Assembly: GCF_023159225.1 (NCBI RefSeq)
Contig: NC_063161.1
Span: forward strand, 71,576,767-71,640,766
DNA: 64,000 bases
Direction: 5' to 3'
DNA from: Perognathus longimembris pacificus
Taxonomy: Eukaryota > Chordata > Mammalia > Rodentia > Heteromyidae
The notes beneath the pieces were generated by a model. The model was not told the origin of the DNA. It searched no databases and saw nothing but the letters and a program-made list of their open reading frames with translations. Of the stretch, positions 31,913 through 44,170 are shown piece after piece. The stretch's first letter is position 1. Each line of letters opens with the position of its first letter. A program made the position numbers and the translations under genes.

Positions 31913-32520
31913 TATATCTCATTTATTTGTAAGGAAACTTAGTCTTGGCCAAGCTTTCTCCTGTATTTCACTCTTATCCTTTTGAGTTCACTCTCATTTT
32001 GAATCTGAATTTTCTCAATTCTGTGATTCATGTATCCAGGGCCATGATGTTTCCTCTAAGTATGGCTTTCATTTTTATTCATTTTGTGGTTTTTATATTT
32101 ATTTTCATTTTATATTCATTTATTCACTCTGTAATTTCCTTAGCATTTCCCCTTTGACCTAAAGATTATTTAATAGTATATGTTTTTCAGATTCTCGACA
32201 TATTTTTTTCAGTGGCTGCTTTTATGGGCTCCATGTTATTTTTATTACTCCGGTTATAGAACACGGCCCACACAGCCATGAGTCTTGGGAATATCTGAAA
32301 CTTTTGAGGGGCACAGAGCATGGTGTTGGGGTTTGGGTACCTTTTATTTTTTTCAGACAGAGCAAGTTTATTTAAAAAGTGAGGAAAACAGTAAAACTCT
32401 CCATAGAGAGGGGCCCAGAAAGGAGTCCAGGTGCCTCCACTGGAGAGTGGGTTATGTAGTAGGAGGCTCCTCCCATATCTCCCTGATCTGGTTTGCACTG
32501 ACTGGTTGATGGCTTGTGCA
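31913..32520 (+). other. Unique AT-rich intron, possibly an old dispersed repeat
   Basis: About 32187-32520 (with cagagcaagtttatttaaa) has the feel of an old dispersed element, but I cannot name the family. No gene is seen. Confidence 0.35.
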
Positions 32521-32549
32521 TGTGCCACCCTGGCTCTTTTCATTGGTTG

Positions 32550-32725
32550 AGCAGGAACCCAGGGCATTATGGGAAGAAGAGTTAGAGTGTGAACCCAGGG
32601 CATTCTGGGAAGAAGTATTTGAATGGGAACCCAGTGCATTATGGGAAGAAGTGTTTGAGTGGGAACCCAGGACATTCTGGGGAGAAGCATTTGAGTGGGA
32701 ACCAGGGCATTATGGGAAGAAGTGC
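32550..32725 (+). repeat. 36-bp minisatellite carrying ZNF143-type motifs
   Basis: Five units with a 36-bp period (last step 35). Each holds GCATTATGGGAA or GCATTCTGGGAA (32564, 32600, 32636, 32707) or the degenerate ACATTCTGGGGA (32672). The complement TTCCCAGAATGC matches the core of the ZNF143/Staf (SPH) site. An inverted CCAAT (ATTGG) lies at 32542-32546 just upstream. Confidence 0.9.
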
Positions 32726-32794
32726 CACGATGGACCCCATGTTGTTATGTGCTATGTCTTACCTTTTTTAGCTCTCCCTTGTTTCCTCTGTGTT

Positions 32795-32905
32795 GATACT
32801 TTGACACAGGTCTTGCTGTTTTGCCCAGGCTAGCCTCAGACATGAGATTCCCATGTTAACCTCCTGAATGCAGGGATTACAGGTCTGTACCCCACACTGG
32901 TGTTG
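32795..32905 (-). mobile_element. B1-like SINE, reverse
   Basis: Reads ttttgcccaggctagcctc then gggattacaggtctgtacc, the reverse of a B1/Alu-type monomer. Confidence 0.75.
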
Positions 32906-33305
32906 CATGCTGGGTTCTTCTGATGGTTCTGTATGTGCTCAGCAAGGATGTTTGGTGTGAGTAGAGACAGCGTTATACGTGCATGTACGTGTCCCTGCAG
33001 GTATGGTGTATGTTCCTGTGCCTGCGGTTTTGATGGCTGCTCCATTACAGGAGGCAGCATAATGTACATGTGGTCATAGCCTGGTGCCTGTGTGGACGCA
33101 CTGTCATCCTTTCCCATGTTTTCATCTTAAATCCAGCTTGTTTTGCTGTCTGAATTAGCCTGCGTTGTTAGACACTGCTTTTTTTCTCTTCCGTTATCTC
33201 TGTCTCCCCGTGTCTTTTTGCTTTAGATGTGACTGCTACAGATGCACGAGGCAGATTCTGGTGTTCAAACCCAGCTTGAATTTCTCTTTGATGCGTAATT
33301 AAAAA

Positions 33306-33630
33306 AATTTTTTTTTGGTGTCAGTACTAGGAGTTGAAATCAGGGTTTTCTGTGCCTACTTGGCTTTCTTGCTCACAGCTAGTGCTGTACCACTGGAATC
33401 ACACCTCCAGTCTAGTTTTTGGCTGGCTAATTGGAGATGGAGTCTTACAGATTTTTCTACCTGGGCTGGCTTCAAGCTTTCAGGTTTCAGCCGCCTGTGT
33501 AGCTAGGATTGCAGGTGTGAGCCACTTGCACCAGCTGATTTTCTTTTTTCTTTTTGAAGCACCAGGAATTGAACTCAGGGCTTCACATGTGCTAGGCAAG
33601 TACTCTGCCACGAAGCCACATTCCCAGCCT
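33306..33630 (-). mobile_element. Composite SINE plus ID-like unit, reverse
   Basis: 33306-33538 is the composite (tctagtttttggctggctaa, then gattgcaggtgtgagccac). 33556-33630 is a reverse ID-like unit (gctaggcaagtactctgcc). Confidence 0.8.
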
Positions 33631-34940
33631 AAGATACCATCTTTCTCTGTAGCCTTGGCTGTCATTGTCCTTGTTGTAATCCTCCTGCCTTCATGGTAGA
33701 GAAGCTGGGAATTATGGGTGTGTACCCCTGAGCCTTGTTTGATTGGTGAACCTGGAGTGGTATAATACTTTTATGGCAATTGTCATTATGTTCGGACTTG
33801 TGCCTTTTTCTTTTTGTGTTTTCTATTTCTATTTTGTAATGATTTTTTTGAATTGAGTTTTCCTGTGCTGGAGTTTAAAACTATACAATTGTATAGTCTA
33901 TTTTATCTTCTAAAATTCAGAATCTGGATCTCTGTCTCCCTGTCTCCCTGTCTCTCTGTCTCTCTGTGTCTGTCTGTCTCTCTGTGATAATGGGGACTGA
34001 CCCCAGGCCCTTGTGCTTGGCAAGCAAGCTCACAATAACACTGATGATCTATCTGCTTTGCCAGAAGTTGCCAGAGCCCAGGACTGTAGCAGTTAGCCTG
34101 GACCGGGCCTGTCTGGGGTGTGTTCTCCAGGCTGGCTGCTGAGCACTGGCCGGGCTCCCTGCATGTCAGCGTCATGTGTGTTCTGGTGAGACGTGGCTCA
34201 CCACCTGCTCCTATCCGTGCTGAGCAAGGTCAAAGCCAAGGCCAAGACCACACTTTGACTGCCCTGGGGCTGGGTAGGCCCACATGGCACCATGGGGTGC
34301 CTAGGAAGGGCGTGGCTTTCTAGGGAGCTGGGGGGGGGGGTATGGCAGGGGGCACAGCTCCAGGCTGCTGACAGCATGTGGTTTGGGCCCTGTTTCCTTT
34401 GTGTGTGGAGTGGAGGTGGTTGAACACTTACCTGGTCAGGGGTTCGGAGACTGGGGTGCCTGAGGTGACCCCAGTGACAAGGCTTGCCAAGGGTGGTGGT
34501 GTGGCGCAGCCTCGGTGGCAGGCCTGAGCCCGGCTGCCAGGCCGCTGGGTGCAGATTCCCGTGGCCCTGTTGACTGTTTTATTTGTGCCATTCTCCAAAT
34601 GTCTGGCTCCCTGTGCAGGTCTCTCACCAAGGGCGTCCTCGGTGGGGCCTCGGGCAGCCCCAGCCCTTTGTCCAGGGGCAAACTTCCTACACAGAAGAGG
34701 AATCCTCTCAGGTCCATATGGTGAAAGAACATTCTAGATGAAGATCTTGTTTTTTGCTGTGGATTTGGCCTATGATGGTTGTGTTTCCCCTCCTGCTAAG
34801 CCTTGTAGGGCCACAACTGGCTCAGTTTACCCTTCGGTGCTGTGAGCTGCACATGTGGAATGTGTGCAAGCTGGCTAGAGCAGCATCTGATTGCTTCTCA
34901 CCTGTCCGGCTGCTGAAGGATGGAGCTGAGAATAGATCCT
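33631..34940 (+). other. Unique intron
   Basis: No gene is recognised. A CTGTCT-type patch lies at about 33930-33985. Confidence 0.5.
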
Positions 34941-34950
34941 CGTGTGTGTA

Positions 34951-35014
<64 letters not shown>
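34941..35014 (+). repeat. (GT)n microsatellite
   Basis: About 74 bp of GT with a few TA interruptions, transcribed as GU repeat in the intron. Confidence 0.97.
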
Positions 35015-35017
<3 letters not shown>

Positions 35018-36398
35018 CTGGGCCCACATGGCTTGTGTCGGGCACAAAGTTTTGTCTTGTCTGGATCTTGAAGATGGCTTACTAGTAGCATTCCTTCCTT
35101 GCGTCAGGTTTGGGTCGGTCCTGCCCCCGGCCTAGTTGGCTTTGGGTCTGAAGCAGGGCAGAGCCACTTCTTCTGCCTCCCCTGTCCCTGGGGTCGCTTC
35201 AGGTGCAGGGTGGGAGTTCACACTGAGCTCGTGTCCATCTGGTCTGACTTGTTCCGCGCGGGGAGTTTGGAGGAAAGAGGGCTTCAGAAGCGAAGTGGGG
35301 AAATTCAAGGGCAAAAGTCCGTGATTTCAAAGGAAAACTGAGTTCCAGGTGGGACCTCCTGCCATGGCTGGGTGCCCGGCCTGCCTGGCCTCGGCCGTGG
35401 GCTGCAGCTTCCTCCAGCTGCCTTTGGAACCTAGGTCAGGGCAGCCCAGGCCCAGCCAGGAGCCAGCGGCCCATGGTGAGAGGGGCTTGGGGTCAAAGCC
35501 CTTATCCCAGAGAGGACAAACTGTCCTTCTGGGAGAATGCATTTCACTTCATAACCAGATGACCTAAAGGTAACCACTGTGCTGGCCTGCTTGTTCACGT
35601 TCAAGACATCTTGTTTTCAATGTTGTGAAACTGCGGCCCAGTCATGAAGAAAGCCAGCCCCACTCTCCACCCCCCTGCCCTCCCCACCCCTCTATCCCCA
35701 CCTGCCCTCCCCACCTCTCTCCCCAGTCCAGTGCCAGGTATTCCCTTCCTCATGTGGGGAGGGTAGCAAGGGAGGCCTCAGGCTGGCTCCCCCTTGCTGC
35801 TGCTGCTCTTCCTCCTCCTCAGAACAGTCATCCTTTTCCTGGGGCTGTGAATTTTCAGCTAGTCGGTGTTTGAAAGCAACAGACATTATTTTTGTGTAGG
35901 TTATCTAAGGTGTCCCTGAATAGGCAATAGAGGGTTCTCTAAACACAGAAATGAACCTCAGAAAGTGGGCACTGCCCTCCTGCTTTGGGCTACTCTGCCC
36001 TCTGTTTTTCTCTGGCTCCGGGTTTCTGGTCTTAGTCTCATTTGGGGGGCTTCCCCGTAGCCCCTGGCCAAAGGGGTCTTGTGTGCAGAGCCCTGATTCC
36101 CCTTGGAAGGTGCTTTGGGCCTGGAGGGCTGGGTCTGTGTCTCCAGGGTCTGGGTGACTGGCTGATGGCCTTTCCTCTTCTCCCTTTCCTGGTCTCTCAC
36201 ACCGTGCAGGGGCCTTCTGTTCCTCTAGGTTTCTGGGACTAGGTGTGGGGACTGCTCAGGCCCTGACCCCTCCCTCTCTGTCTCCAGAGCCCCTCTTAGT
36301 GAAGTGTGGACGGGTCTTCTGGGTTTTCTCTCCTTTTCTTTTTCTTTTCATCCCTTTTCTTTTTCTTTATGTGTTTTCATTTTCAAATTTATTTATTT
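35015..36398 (+). other. Unique GC-leaning intron
   Basis: No exon or dispersed repeat is recognised. A C-rich polypyrimidine patch lies at about 35660-35725. Confidence 0.5.
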
Positions 36399-36735
36399 AG
36401 ATACCAGTTCTGGGGCTTGAACCCAGAGCCTGGGCACTGTCCCTGAGCTGTTTGACTCAAGGCCGGCACACTCTCCCACTTGAGTAGTGATTAGTTGGAG
36501 ATAAGAGCCTCACCGATGCTCCTGCCTGGGCTGTTGTCTTTGCATCTCTGCCTCCTGAGTAGCTGGGATTATAAGTGTGTGCCACCATACCTGGCTTTGA
36601 TATATTTTCTGCAAACACGTTTTAGCCTCCCAATCTTCCTGTTACTGTTTTTTTCAGTGCTGGGGGTGGAACCCAGGGTCTTGTGCAGAGTTCTCATGTT
36701 CTTGGGCAGGAGCTCACCACTGAGCTGCACCCTTG
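36399..36735 (-). mobile_element. Composite SINE and ID-like unit, reverse
   Basis: 36399-36598 carries gagcctgggcactgtccc and ctcctgagtagctgggatta. 36650-36735 is a reverse ID-like unit (ggggtggaacccagggtct). Confidence 0.78.
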
Positions 36736-39700
36736 TTCTCTCTTTTACCCATCCTGTGTGTAATGCCTCAGTTTACCTCTCCATTCCTACTCACTGGCCA
36801 CGTTTATCACAAAAGCCTCTGTTTCTGCATTTTGTCAAGACTTTATAGGATCATTGCAAAACAGGTTATTTAAAGGGTTTTATGCTACACACTTTGGTTA
36901 CAGAATGTTGGCATATAATGAATACCATGGGCCCTTCTCTAACCCAACAGCCAGGACTTTGTAGTCATTTGTGCCCACTGTATGTTGTCCCCTCCTGCTG
37001 CCCATGTCCCCACAGGCTGCAGCCCAGCTTTTGTGTTTATTAAATGGTGCAGCTGGAGGTGTGTGGGGGAAGCAGGGTTCCTCCTGTGCAGGTCTGCGCT
37101 GTGGAGATGGCTTCTTCCTGTGTGTAAATGTGGCTTTCCACTGGAGCCAGTCTTGAGCTTGCTGTGATAGGACAGTGGCCGGTGCACCATGGCCTGGACC
37201 ACATTTGCTCGCCCTTTCTTTTCCCCTCTGGTTAACCAGTCCCTGGCTCTTGTTTGTTTGCTTGCAGCTGGGGGCTTCCTCAGGCCGGTGACATTGCTCT
37301 ACAAGGACCTAGGCACAGCTTCTGTGGTCCACGCTGTAGGAGGTCTGCCTGGAGCTCTTTTAGGGGGAGGTGTTCCCCAAACACCACTTGTTGTGGCTCA
37401 TGGGTGGGCTGGTATCTCCTGTGAGCAGCTTGGTTTTCTTGCTGGGTGGGGTATCTGGGCAGTGGGTCTCCTCCCATCTTGGTGCTGGGCTGGGGGTGCT
37501 CACTGACATAGCCCTGGCATTTCGTCTCCAGCGAGCTAGCCTGGGGCCCACTCCTGGCCGGGGCAGAGACAATGGGAGCATGCCAGTCCCAGGCCTGGAC
37601 GAGGCTGTGACCAAAGGTGCTGTTCTGTTGTGATGTTCCTTTGGTGGTCTGATGGAGGGGCCTGCTGGGAGCGGCCTCCTCCGCCACAGCTGGGGGCAAT
37701 CTTCCCAGCAACTCTGTGGAAGCCTAGTGGTAATGGGAGTGGGCTTTGGGCAGAGGCCCAGGTTCAGATTCCGCTTCCGTCTCCTTTCCCTCAGTTGTTG
37801 AGCCCAGGTGTCAGGTGGGAGGGGAGGCTGTGGGTAACGGCTAGGTGGTGGAGGGGTAGCGGGAGCATCCTGTGTATCCTGTGCCTGCTGCACTCGGAAA
37901 CCGCACCCCCACAGACAGTATGGTGGCTTTCACCTGGAGCCCAGGCTCCAGCTGGGACTAAGCAAAGCCTCTGCTCAGCTGCACCCAGCCCTCCACATGC
38001 CTGCCCCTCCCCCCAAGCCCTGAGCCTAGTGCTTCTGCCCCCCCCCCCCCCCCCCGTGCCCTCTTCCTCTCCTATTTGCTGGCATCTCCCTACTGGTGAC
38101 TTCTGACACTTTGGGGGAGCACTCCTTCCTGTGCTGCCCCACGCCCCAGTGCCATCTGGGAGGGCCTGGGCATCTCTCCAGCGCTAGTGAAGAGAAGCAG
38201 GCTGAGTGGGGTCTAACCTGAGCCACAGGGTGCAGGGCAGAGTCTCGAGTGGTGTGGCGGCATCAGGAGGTGCTGTCTCCTCCCCGTGCACCAGAGGCCG
38301 CTCAGGCCGCAATCCATAGTGACCGCAGCTTCCTCATCACAGGCCCGCGACACCCATTGGTTGTGTGTATTGAGACTGTGGCACCCAGGGTGGCCTGGAA
38401 CCTCCATGTTGCCCATCTGCTGCCTCCTCGAGGAGGCCCACCATGAGGGCTGGTGGGGGTGGGAAGGGGGGGGCTCTGCGTATGGGGGCTGGAGGACATG
38501 ACTGTCACCCCAAAGCTGGAAGCCGCTCACAATCTGCTTCCTGCAGCCTGGAGGGGGATGGTGCTTCCTCCCCACACTGCTGGGCTCAGCTGGGCCTCTG
38601 CTTGGCTGGGCCTCCACATCCCAGGGTCTTGCACTGTCCCTTCCACACTGCCTGTTTCTTCTTCAGTCTTGTTCCCTGGACCTCCATAAACCAAAGCCAG
38701 ATTTCTTCTATCATCTCTGCAGCCCCCAGCACCGCTGCGTTCCCTATCTCCATTCCTTTTTTTTTTTTTTCTTTTTCCTTTCTCCATTCTTTGCTGCTAG
38801 TCCTGGCCACCCCTCTGAGGGAGTTCAGTCCCTGAGGCCAGAACTCACCCTCCTTTCCTGCGTCTTGCTCCCTGAATCCCCTCCCTTTCCCCCAGCCCTG
38901 CCTCCTCCCTCTAGTGGCAGGGTTGTGGCCCTGGGACCCATTCCTGCTCTGCCCCATCCAGGGTCTCCAACACCTGGCCTGGCTCAGCCGTGTGGCCCCA
39001 GCAGCTTGCAAGGTCCTTCATGTCAGAGGCCTGGCATTTGAGAACATGTCCTGCTTTTGTAATATCAGCAGGAATGAAGGGAAGTCAGGCCACGTGGCCC
39101 TCACGTTCCTCTCAACATGGAGGAGATGTTTGCATGCGAGGGCCTGTCTCCCCTCCTGCATAGCTTTGGGGTGATGGGGATTGTCATGAGGATGGGGGGT
39201 GGTCCCTTCATGTCACTGTTTTAGGAGAGACTTCGAAAGGCAGCCCTGAAACTTGAAGGAGGATATGCTGGTACCCCAGAACTCTGGAGGCTGAGGTGGG
39301 CTGTGTGTTCCAGGCCACACAGTGGCTGGGCTACAGAGTGCGTTCCTGGTAATGGAGACAGTGATGCAGTGAGACTCTGTGATGGAGGCAGGGGACTCAG
39401 TGAGACCCCCATAATGGAGGCAGGAGAGAAGGACACAGCCTGGCGTGGGAACTGTCACCCTCATCCCTTGACCTCGCAGAATGATGGAGCCCTCCCATGG
39501 CTTTGCATAATTGCAGAGGGTTTTTTGCGGATTTTTTTCCTAGCCCTTCCTGGTGGTATGTGGAGATGAGTCTCATCATAAGGCTAAGGACATGAGGTGG
39601 AGGTGCAGGGGGAGCAGTGGGCAGGGGGCACCTGTGCCTCCCTCCACCACGCAGCCCCAGTCCTGCAGCTCAGCTAGGCAGATGAAAATAGATTAACACA

Positions 39701-40590
39701 ACCAGAGAGAGGCGCAAATCCACCCAGTGCCTGCACATGGGCAGGGCTGCCATTCGTCTCCGTGGGGCCCTGGGCCTGCCTCCTGGAAGGTGGCAGCCCT
39801 GATTTTCCTGGGCTGTTTCATAAACCACCAGTACTTGAGGGGCTTGTCACTCCTGACTGGGAACCCCAGCAGTCTCTTGCCACAAGTCCAGGGCCTGCTC
39901 CCCCGTGGCAGGTGGCTGCTGCTGCTCACGTTGGTGCCGCTGGGTCCTGGGTGCTGTGTGGAGGCTCCAGGTCACTCAGCCTGGCCTCAGCTTACAGCTG
40001 AGGACACTGAGACCCAGGCTCCGTGTGCACGCGCGGGGCTGCACTCCTGGTGTATGTGGGGGGGTGGGCCACCTTGAGAGACTGCTCGGGCCGCTGGACC
40101 CCTCATGTGCCAGTGTAGCCAGCAGCCAAGCACCTGGCCCCTGGGCAGGCTGGGTTTAGCTTTGGGGGGGGGGCAGCAGGATGGGGTCCCTTCTCAGGCC
40201 AGCTTTCCTTCCTCCAGGGTGCTGCTCTCATGCCCACTTGGAGAAGGCCCCTTTCCTGCCCCATCTCCCTCTTTCCTTACTTTTTTCTTCATTGACTAAC
40301 CATCACATGATCTACTATTTATAAAACCGAACACATGACCCCTCCCCCGCCCCCCAGGACTTAGTACTCAGCCCCAGGACTACAGGTGCTGGTGGGGGCT
40401 TTGTTAAGTGACTGGTTGTGAGCTGTAGCCTCCGGGAGAGGAGCGGGGTCTCCCATTCCTGCACCCTGAGCCCCTGGCACCGGGACTTGTAGCTGCAGAA
40501 GCCCAGCTCCCCAGCTTCCCAGGTCCAGTGGCCACCGCTGCCCGTGGACCTGCAACCCGAGGGGCTTTGGGGCTCTGGGAGCCGCCAGCT
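36736..40590 (+). other. Unique GC-leaning intron with an 18-C run
   Basis: Mostly unique GC-rich sequence. A poly(C) run of 18 lies at 38038-38055 and a possible eroded B1-like piece at about 39262-39345. Several open frames of 100-180 codons occur on both strands without any recognisable domain. Confidence 0.45.
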
Positions 40591-40599
40591 GGGTTTTTG

Positions 40600-41060
40600 T
40601 TTAGACTCTGGTCATTTCAGTGACCGCCTCCCCCCCACTCCTGACTGGGAGGGAAGCAGTTTATGATTAACTCCATGATGTCTTAAATGCCATTTCTGGA
40701 GGCTGAAAACATTAACTTAAAAAATGATTTAAAATTACCAATTGACCATATCCGGGGCTGAACCTACATGATTCAGCTCCTTTTAAAAATATCTTTTCTC
40801 AACAAATTGCTTCCTTAACATTTTAATTTGTTGATCGTAAAGGAAGCTTGCCAAATATTAGCTGTGCTTTTCCATTCCCGCTGCTCCCAGCTCTCCTTAT
40901 TTGGCAGATTTTGGAGGAGCTGTGAGGCCACTCCCTATTTTTCTTCCCAAATAACTGTATTTATTACTGTCAAGTATTGGCGGGTTTGATCCGGCTGTCA
41001 TCAGAGTGTTTGGAGATGGTTTTTGCCAGCGTGCTGATTTAATGCTCTAATACTGACATG
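40600..41060 (+). promoter_or_regulatory. AT-rich unique block, enhancer-like
   Basis: Abrupt shift from GC-rich to AT-rich repeat-free DNA, with TTAACTTAAA, TTTAATTTG, GCCAAATATTAG, an NFI-like TTGGCA and an E2F-like TTGGCGGG (near 40978). The texture resembles vertebrate conserved non-coding elements. Not tested by alignment. Confidence 0.35.
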
Positions 41061-41274
41061 GCTTGTTTTCTCTGCTGGCTTGATAACTTGTTGAATAAGC
41101 TCCTTCTCACTAAGCCTGGGATCTTTCTTCCGTCTCCCTCTCCCCGCCCCTTCTTCCCTCTCCCTCTCTCTCCTGTCTGTCTCTCCTGTCTTCCTCTCCT
41201 CCCATCCCCTCTCTTCCTTCCCCCCTCCCCAACCATGAGGCTTCTTGGGGCAGAAACTTCTCCTTTGCTTTTCC

Positions 41275-41470
41275 TTGTGGTACTGAGGTTTGAACTCTGA
41301 CCTTGTGAGGCAGGTGCACTCTCAGTTGAGCCACAACCTCACCCTTTTTACTTTCTTCTTCCTTTAGGGTCTTGAACTTTTGGCCTTAGGCCAGCCTCAG
41401 ACCTCTCTCCTCCTGTCTGTGGCCTGTCGCTGGGATGACAAGCATGTACTTCCATGCCCTGCTTGTTCAG
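41275..41470 (-). mobile_element. ID/B1-like SINE remnants, reverse
   Basis: Reverse tail (tgaactctgaccttgtgagg) followed by a diverged B1-like part (cttaggccagcctcagacc). Confidence 0.55.
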
Positions 41471-43030
41471 TTGAGATGGGAAGGTCTTTATAACTTTTGG
41501 CCTTGAACCTTGACCCTTCCCCTCCCCCCCACCCCCTGCGGCTAGGATTGCAGATCTGTCACCACACCCAACTAGGTTTTTCCTCTCCTCTTCCCCCCTT
41601 TTCTTTTCTTTGTGTGCAAGGCATACAAAGGCAAGACTGGTAACAGGTCTCCCTTTGAGGCAGACAGTGTATTGCCACTGGTTGGTGTTTCCTTATGGAG
41701 ATGAGACTTGAACTCCCCCACGTGAGCCCCCGCCCCTGGGTCACAAGGCAGCTCATGGCCAGTCTGGTTGCATCTGGGATGTTGAAAGGACACCCATTGT
41801 TATCCCTAAGTATTTTAGCATTTATCTAAAAGATACATGGTACTATTACCACTTGCCACAGCATAGCAGCCGGACTGTAGGGGAGGGCCAGATGAGCCCC
41901 TGGGTCCTAGTACCACCAGGCACCTAGTGCCACCCTGCCTGCCCCAGGCCTAGGTAGCTGTGCTGTAGAGAGTGAAGTGCTGACTCCTAGCTCCGGCCTG
42001 TGTGCAGGAAGGAGGGTGGCAGGCCGGGGCGTCCGCAGCCTCCCACACTGCGGGCTCTGGGCGCCTGGCCACCTTTATGTCCTTGCAGGTGACATCACAT
42101 GCACTCAGGTCCTCATGGCTCACCTGGATCACACAAAACTCTTTAACAGTCAAAGAACAGAATCCAATAAGGGGAAGCTCTGTTTCCACATTTAGCAGCA
42201 GGTGTCAGCTTTGCATCGTTTCCGACTGAGTCTTGTAGGACAGACATGGTCCTTCGAGTTTAGCACATTGCCAGGCATGCTGAAAGTGGATTCTGATGAC
42301 TGTTCCCCCAGTGCCCTCTGCCCATGGCCTGGAGGGCTGGGGACACCTGCTGTAGGGGCAGGGGTGGGGTGGGGCCTGGGGGAGAGCAAGTTCAGACTGG
42401 TCTTGATCTGGTGGTGATGGTAGCTGCACCTTGAAGCATGTGGGACATGTTTCACATGCCCAGGCTGGCTGGTGGTCCACGCCATCCACCCATACATAAC
42501 CCACTACCAGAGCCATGGTGGTCGCAATGCTGTGATTCATTTCCTTTGGGCATCCCTCTCTCTCTGGATTTGTGCAGGTCACAGAGAAAGCACTAGCTGT
42601 GCACCAGCTGCCTCTCCTGGCCCTGCGTTGCAGGGTGGGGGAGGTCAGGTTAGCCTGGGCCTCAGGGGGCTTTGTTCATGCCATGAAGCTCAGCCCAGGG
42701 TGCTGGGATGGCTGGGGGTGCTGGGGATGGCTGAGCCTGCGGCCTGTCCCATCCAGTTCCTTGTCGCTGGCCTGTGAGAGGTGGGGCTTTCTTTTGCTCG
42801 AGCATCTACAGCGCACACCCTTTGCCATTTCTAACGTGTGGTTCCAGGGTATCAAGTGTGTTTGTGTGGTCCTGCAGAGCCGTCACCTTGCAGAACCATC
42901 CCCAGAAACAGCTGCTGCTCCCAGGCCTGGGCAGTGGCCTCTTTCCAACTCCTTATGTTGTAGTGGAGTGTCCCCGGAGTTCTTTGTGCAGCACCTGTCA
43001 GAGACCTTGCTGCTCTCGGGCAGAGGCCAG
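41471..43030 (+). other. Unique GC-leaning intron
   Basis: No gene or clear repeat is recognised. Confidence 0.5.
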
Positions 43031-43034
43031 AGGT

Positions 43035-43588
43035 CTGCCTGAGTCCAGGAGTTTGAGGCTAGCCTGGGCAACATTGCCAGACCCCTTCTCTACAGGAAGA
43101 GAATGGTCTTCTCTTTTTCAGGTTGAATAATATTCCATGTTTACATACCACATTTTGCTTACCCTCCTGTCCATCTATCCTGTCCGTCTGTTGGTCCGTT
43201 GGTTAGTAGATACTTGGGTTGCTTCCGTTGTTGGGTATTGTGAGTGATGCAGATGTCTCTTGGAGACCCAGCTTCCAATTGTTTTGAGTGTTCTGTGCAC
43301 CCAGAAGTGGAGTTGTCATATGGCATTCTCTTTCATTTGTCAAGGGTCCTTACCAGCTTCCTTGCCAGCATCTCCCATCTTCATCTCCGCCTCGTCTCCC
43401 TCATAGATACAATATTGGGCACGAGGCAGCTTCTCACTGCAGTTTGGATTTGTATTCCCTAATCCATAGCAGAGGTTTATTTGTGTTTTTGGATTTGTTA
43501 AGGAGCCCAGGCTACCTTGAACTCCAGATCTTCCTGCCTCAGCCTCCTTGGTGCTAGTATTTTAGGTGTACACCACCATGCCCATGTA
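43035..43588 (-). mobile_element. B1-like pieces around an old LINE-1 ORF2-end fragment
   Basis: 43035-43100 is a forward B1/Alu-like piece (gagtttgaggctagcctgg). 43112-43465 resembles the complement of the 3' end of LINE-1 ORF2 (gaataatattccatgt, then cacccagaagtggagttgtc). 43480-43588 is a reverse B1-like monomer (cctgcctcagcctccttgg). All are decayed. Confidence 0.65.
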
Positions 43589-43864
43589 AGACTATAGTAC
43601 TTAAGTCTCATGATTCAGCTAGAGGTGCTTCAAGATGAGGAATGTATTTTCACGAACCCCTCCTTCTGGCTTACAGATACCTGGTAGGAAAGCTTTGCAC
43701 CCCAGAGCTGCGCACATGAGCTGGCTGGGCACCTGCAGTCCTGGGGAGGCCCCTGCACAAGGCTCATGGGATTTGTAGGGCTGCAGATGTGGGTGACAGT
43801 TGGTCCTGTCATACAGTGCTTGTTCCTGTCTGCCAGGGAACCCAGAGCAGCTGTGCCAGCTATG

Positions 43865-44170
43865 CTGTGGGTGCTCACGCACACGTCTGTGGAGAACACG
43901 CTGTCTCTGCCATAGGCACTCAGGCACATGGCCTTGGAGAACACGCTGCCTCTGCCGTGGGTGCTCACGCACACGGCCTTGGTGAACATGCTGTCTCATC
44001 ATGGGCGTTCACGCACATGGTTGTGGAGAACACGCTCTCTCTGCCATGGGCACTCACGCACATGGCCATGGAGAACACGCTGTCTCTGCCATGGGTGCTC
44101 ACGCACATGGCCATGGAGAACACGCTGACTCTGCCGTGGGTGCTCACGCATACAGCCTTGGAGAACACAA
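43865..44170 (+). repeat. 45-bp minisatellite, 6-7 units
   Basis: Unit around gtgctcacgcacac, then ttggagaacacgctgtctct, then gccatggg. The period is 45 bp (15 codons), with one 44-bp unit at 43961 that shifts the frame. Open frames with HAHGLGEHAVS-like repeats exist on both strands but change frame inside the array, so coding is unlikely. Confidence 0.93.
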
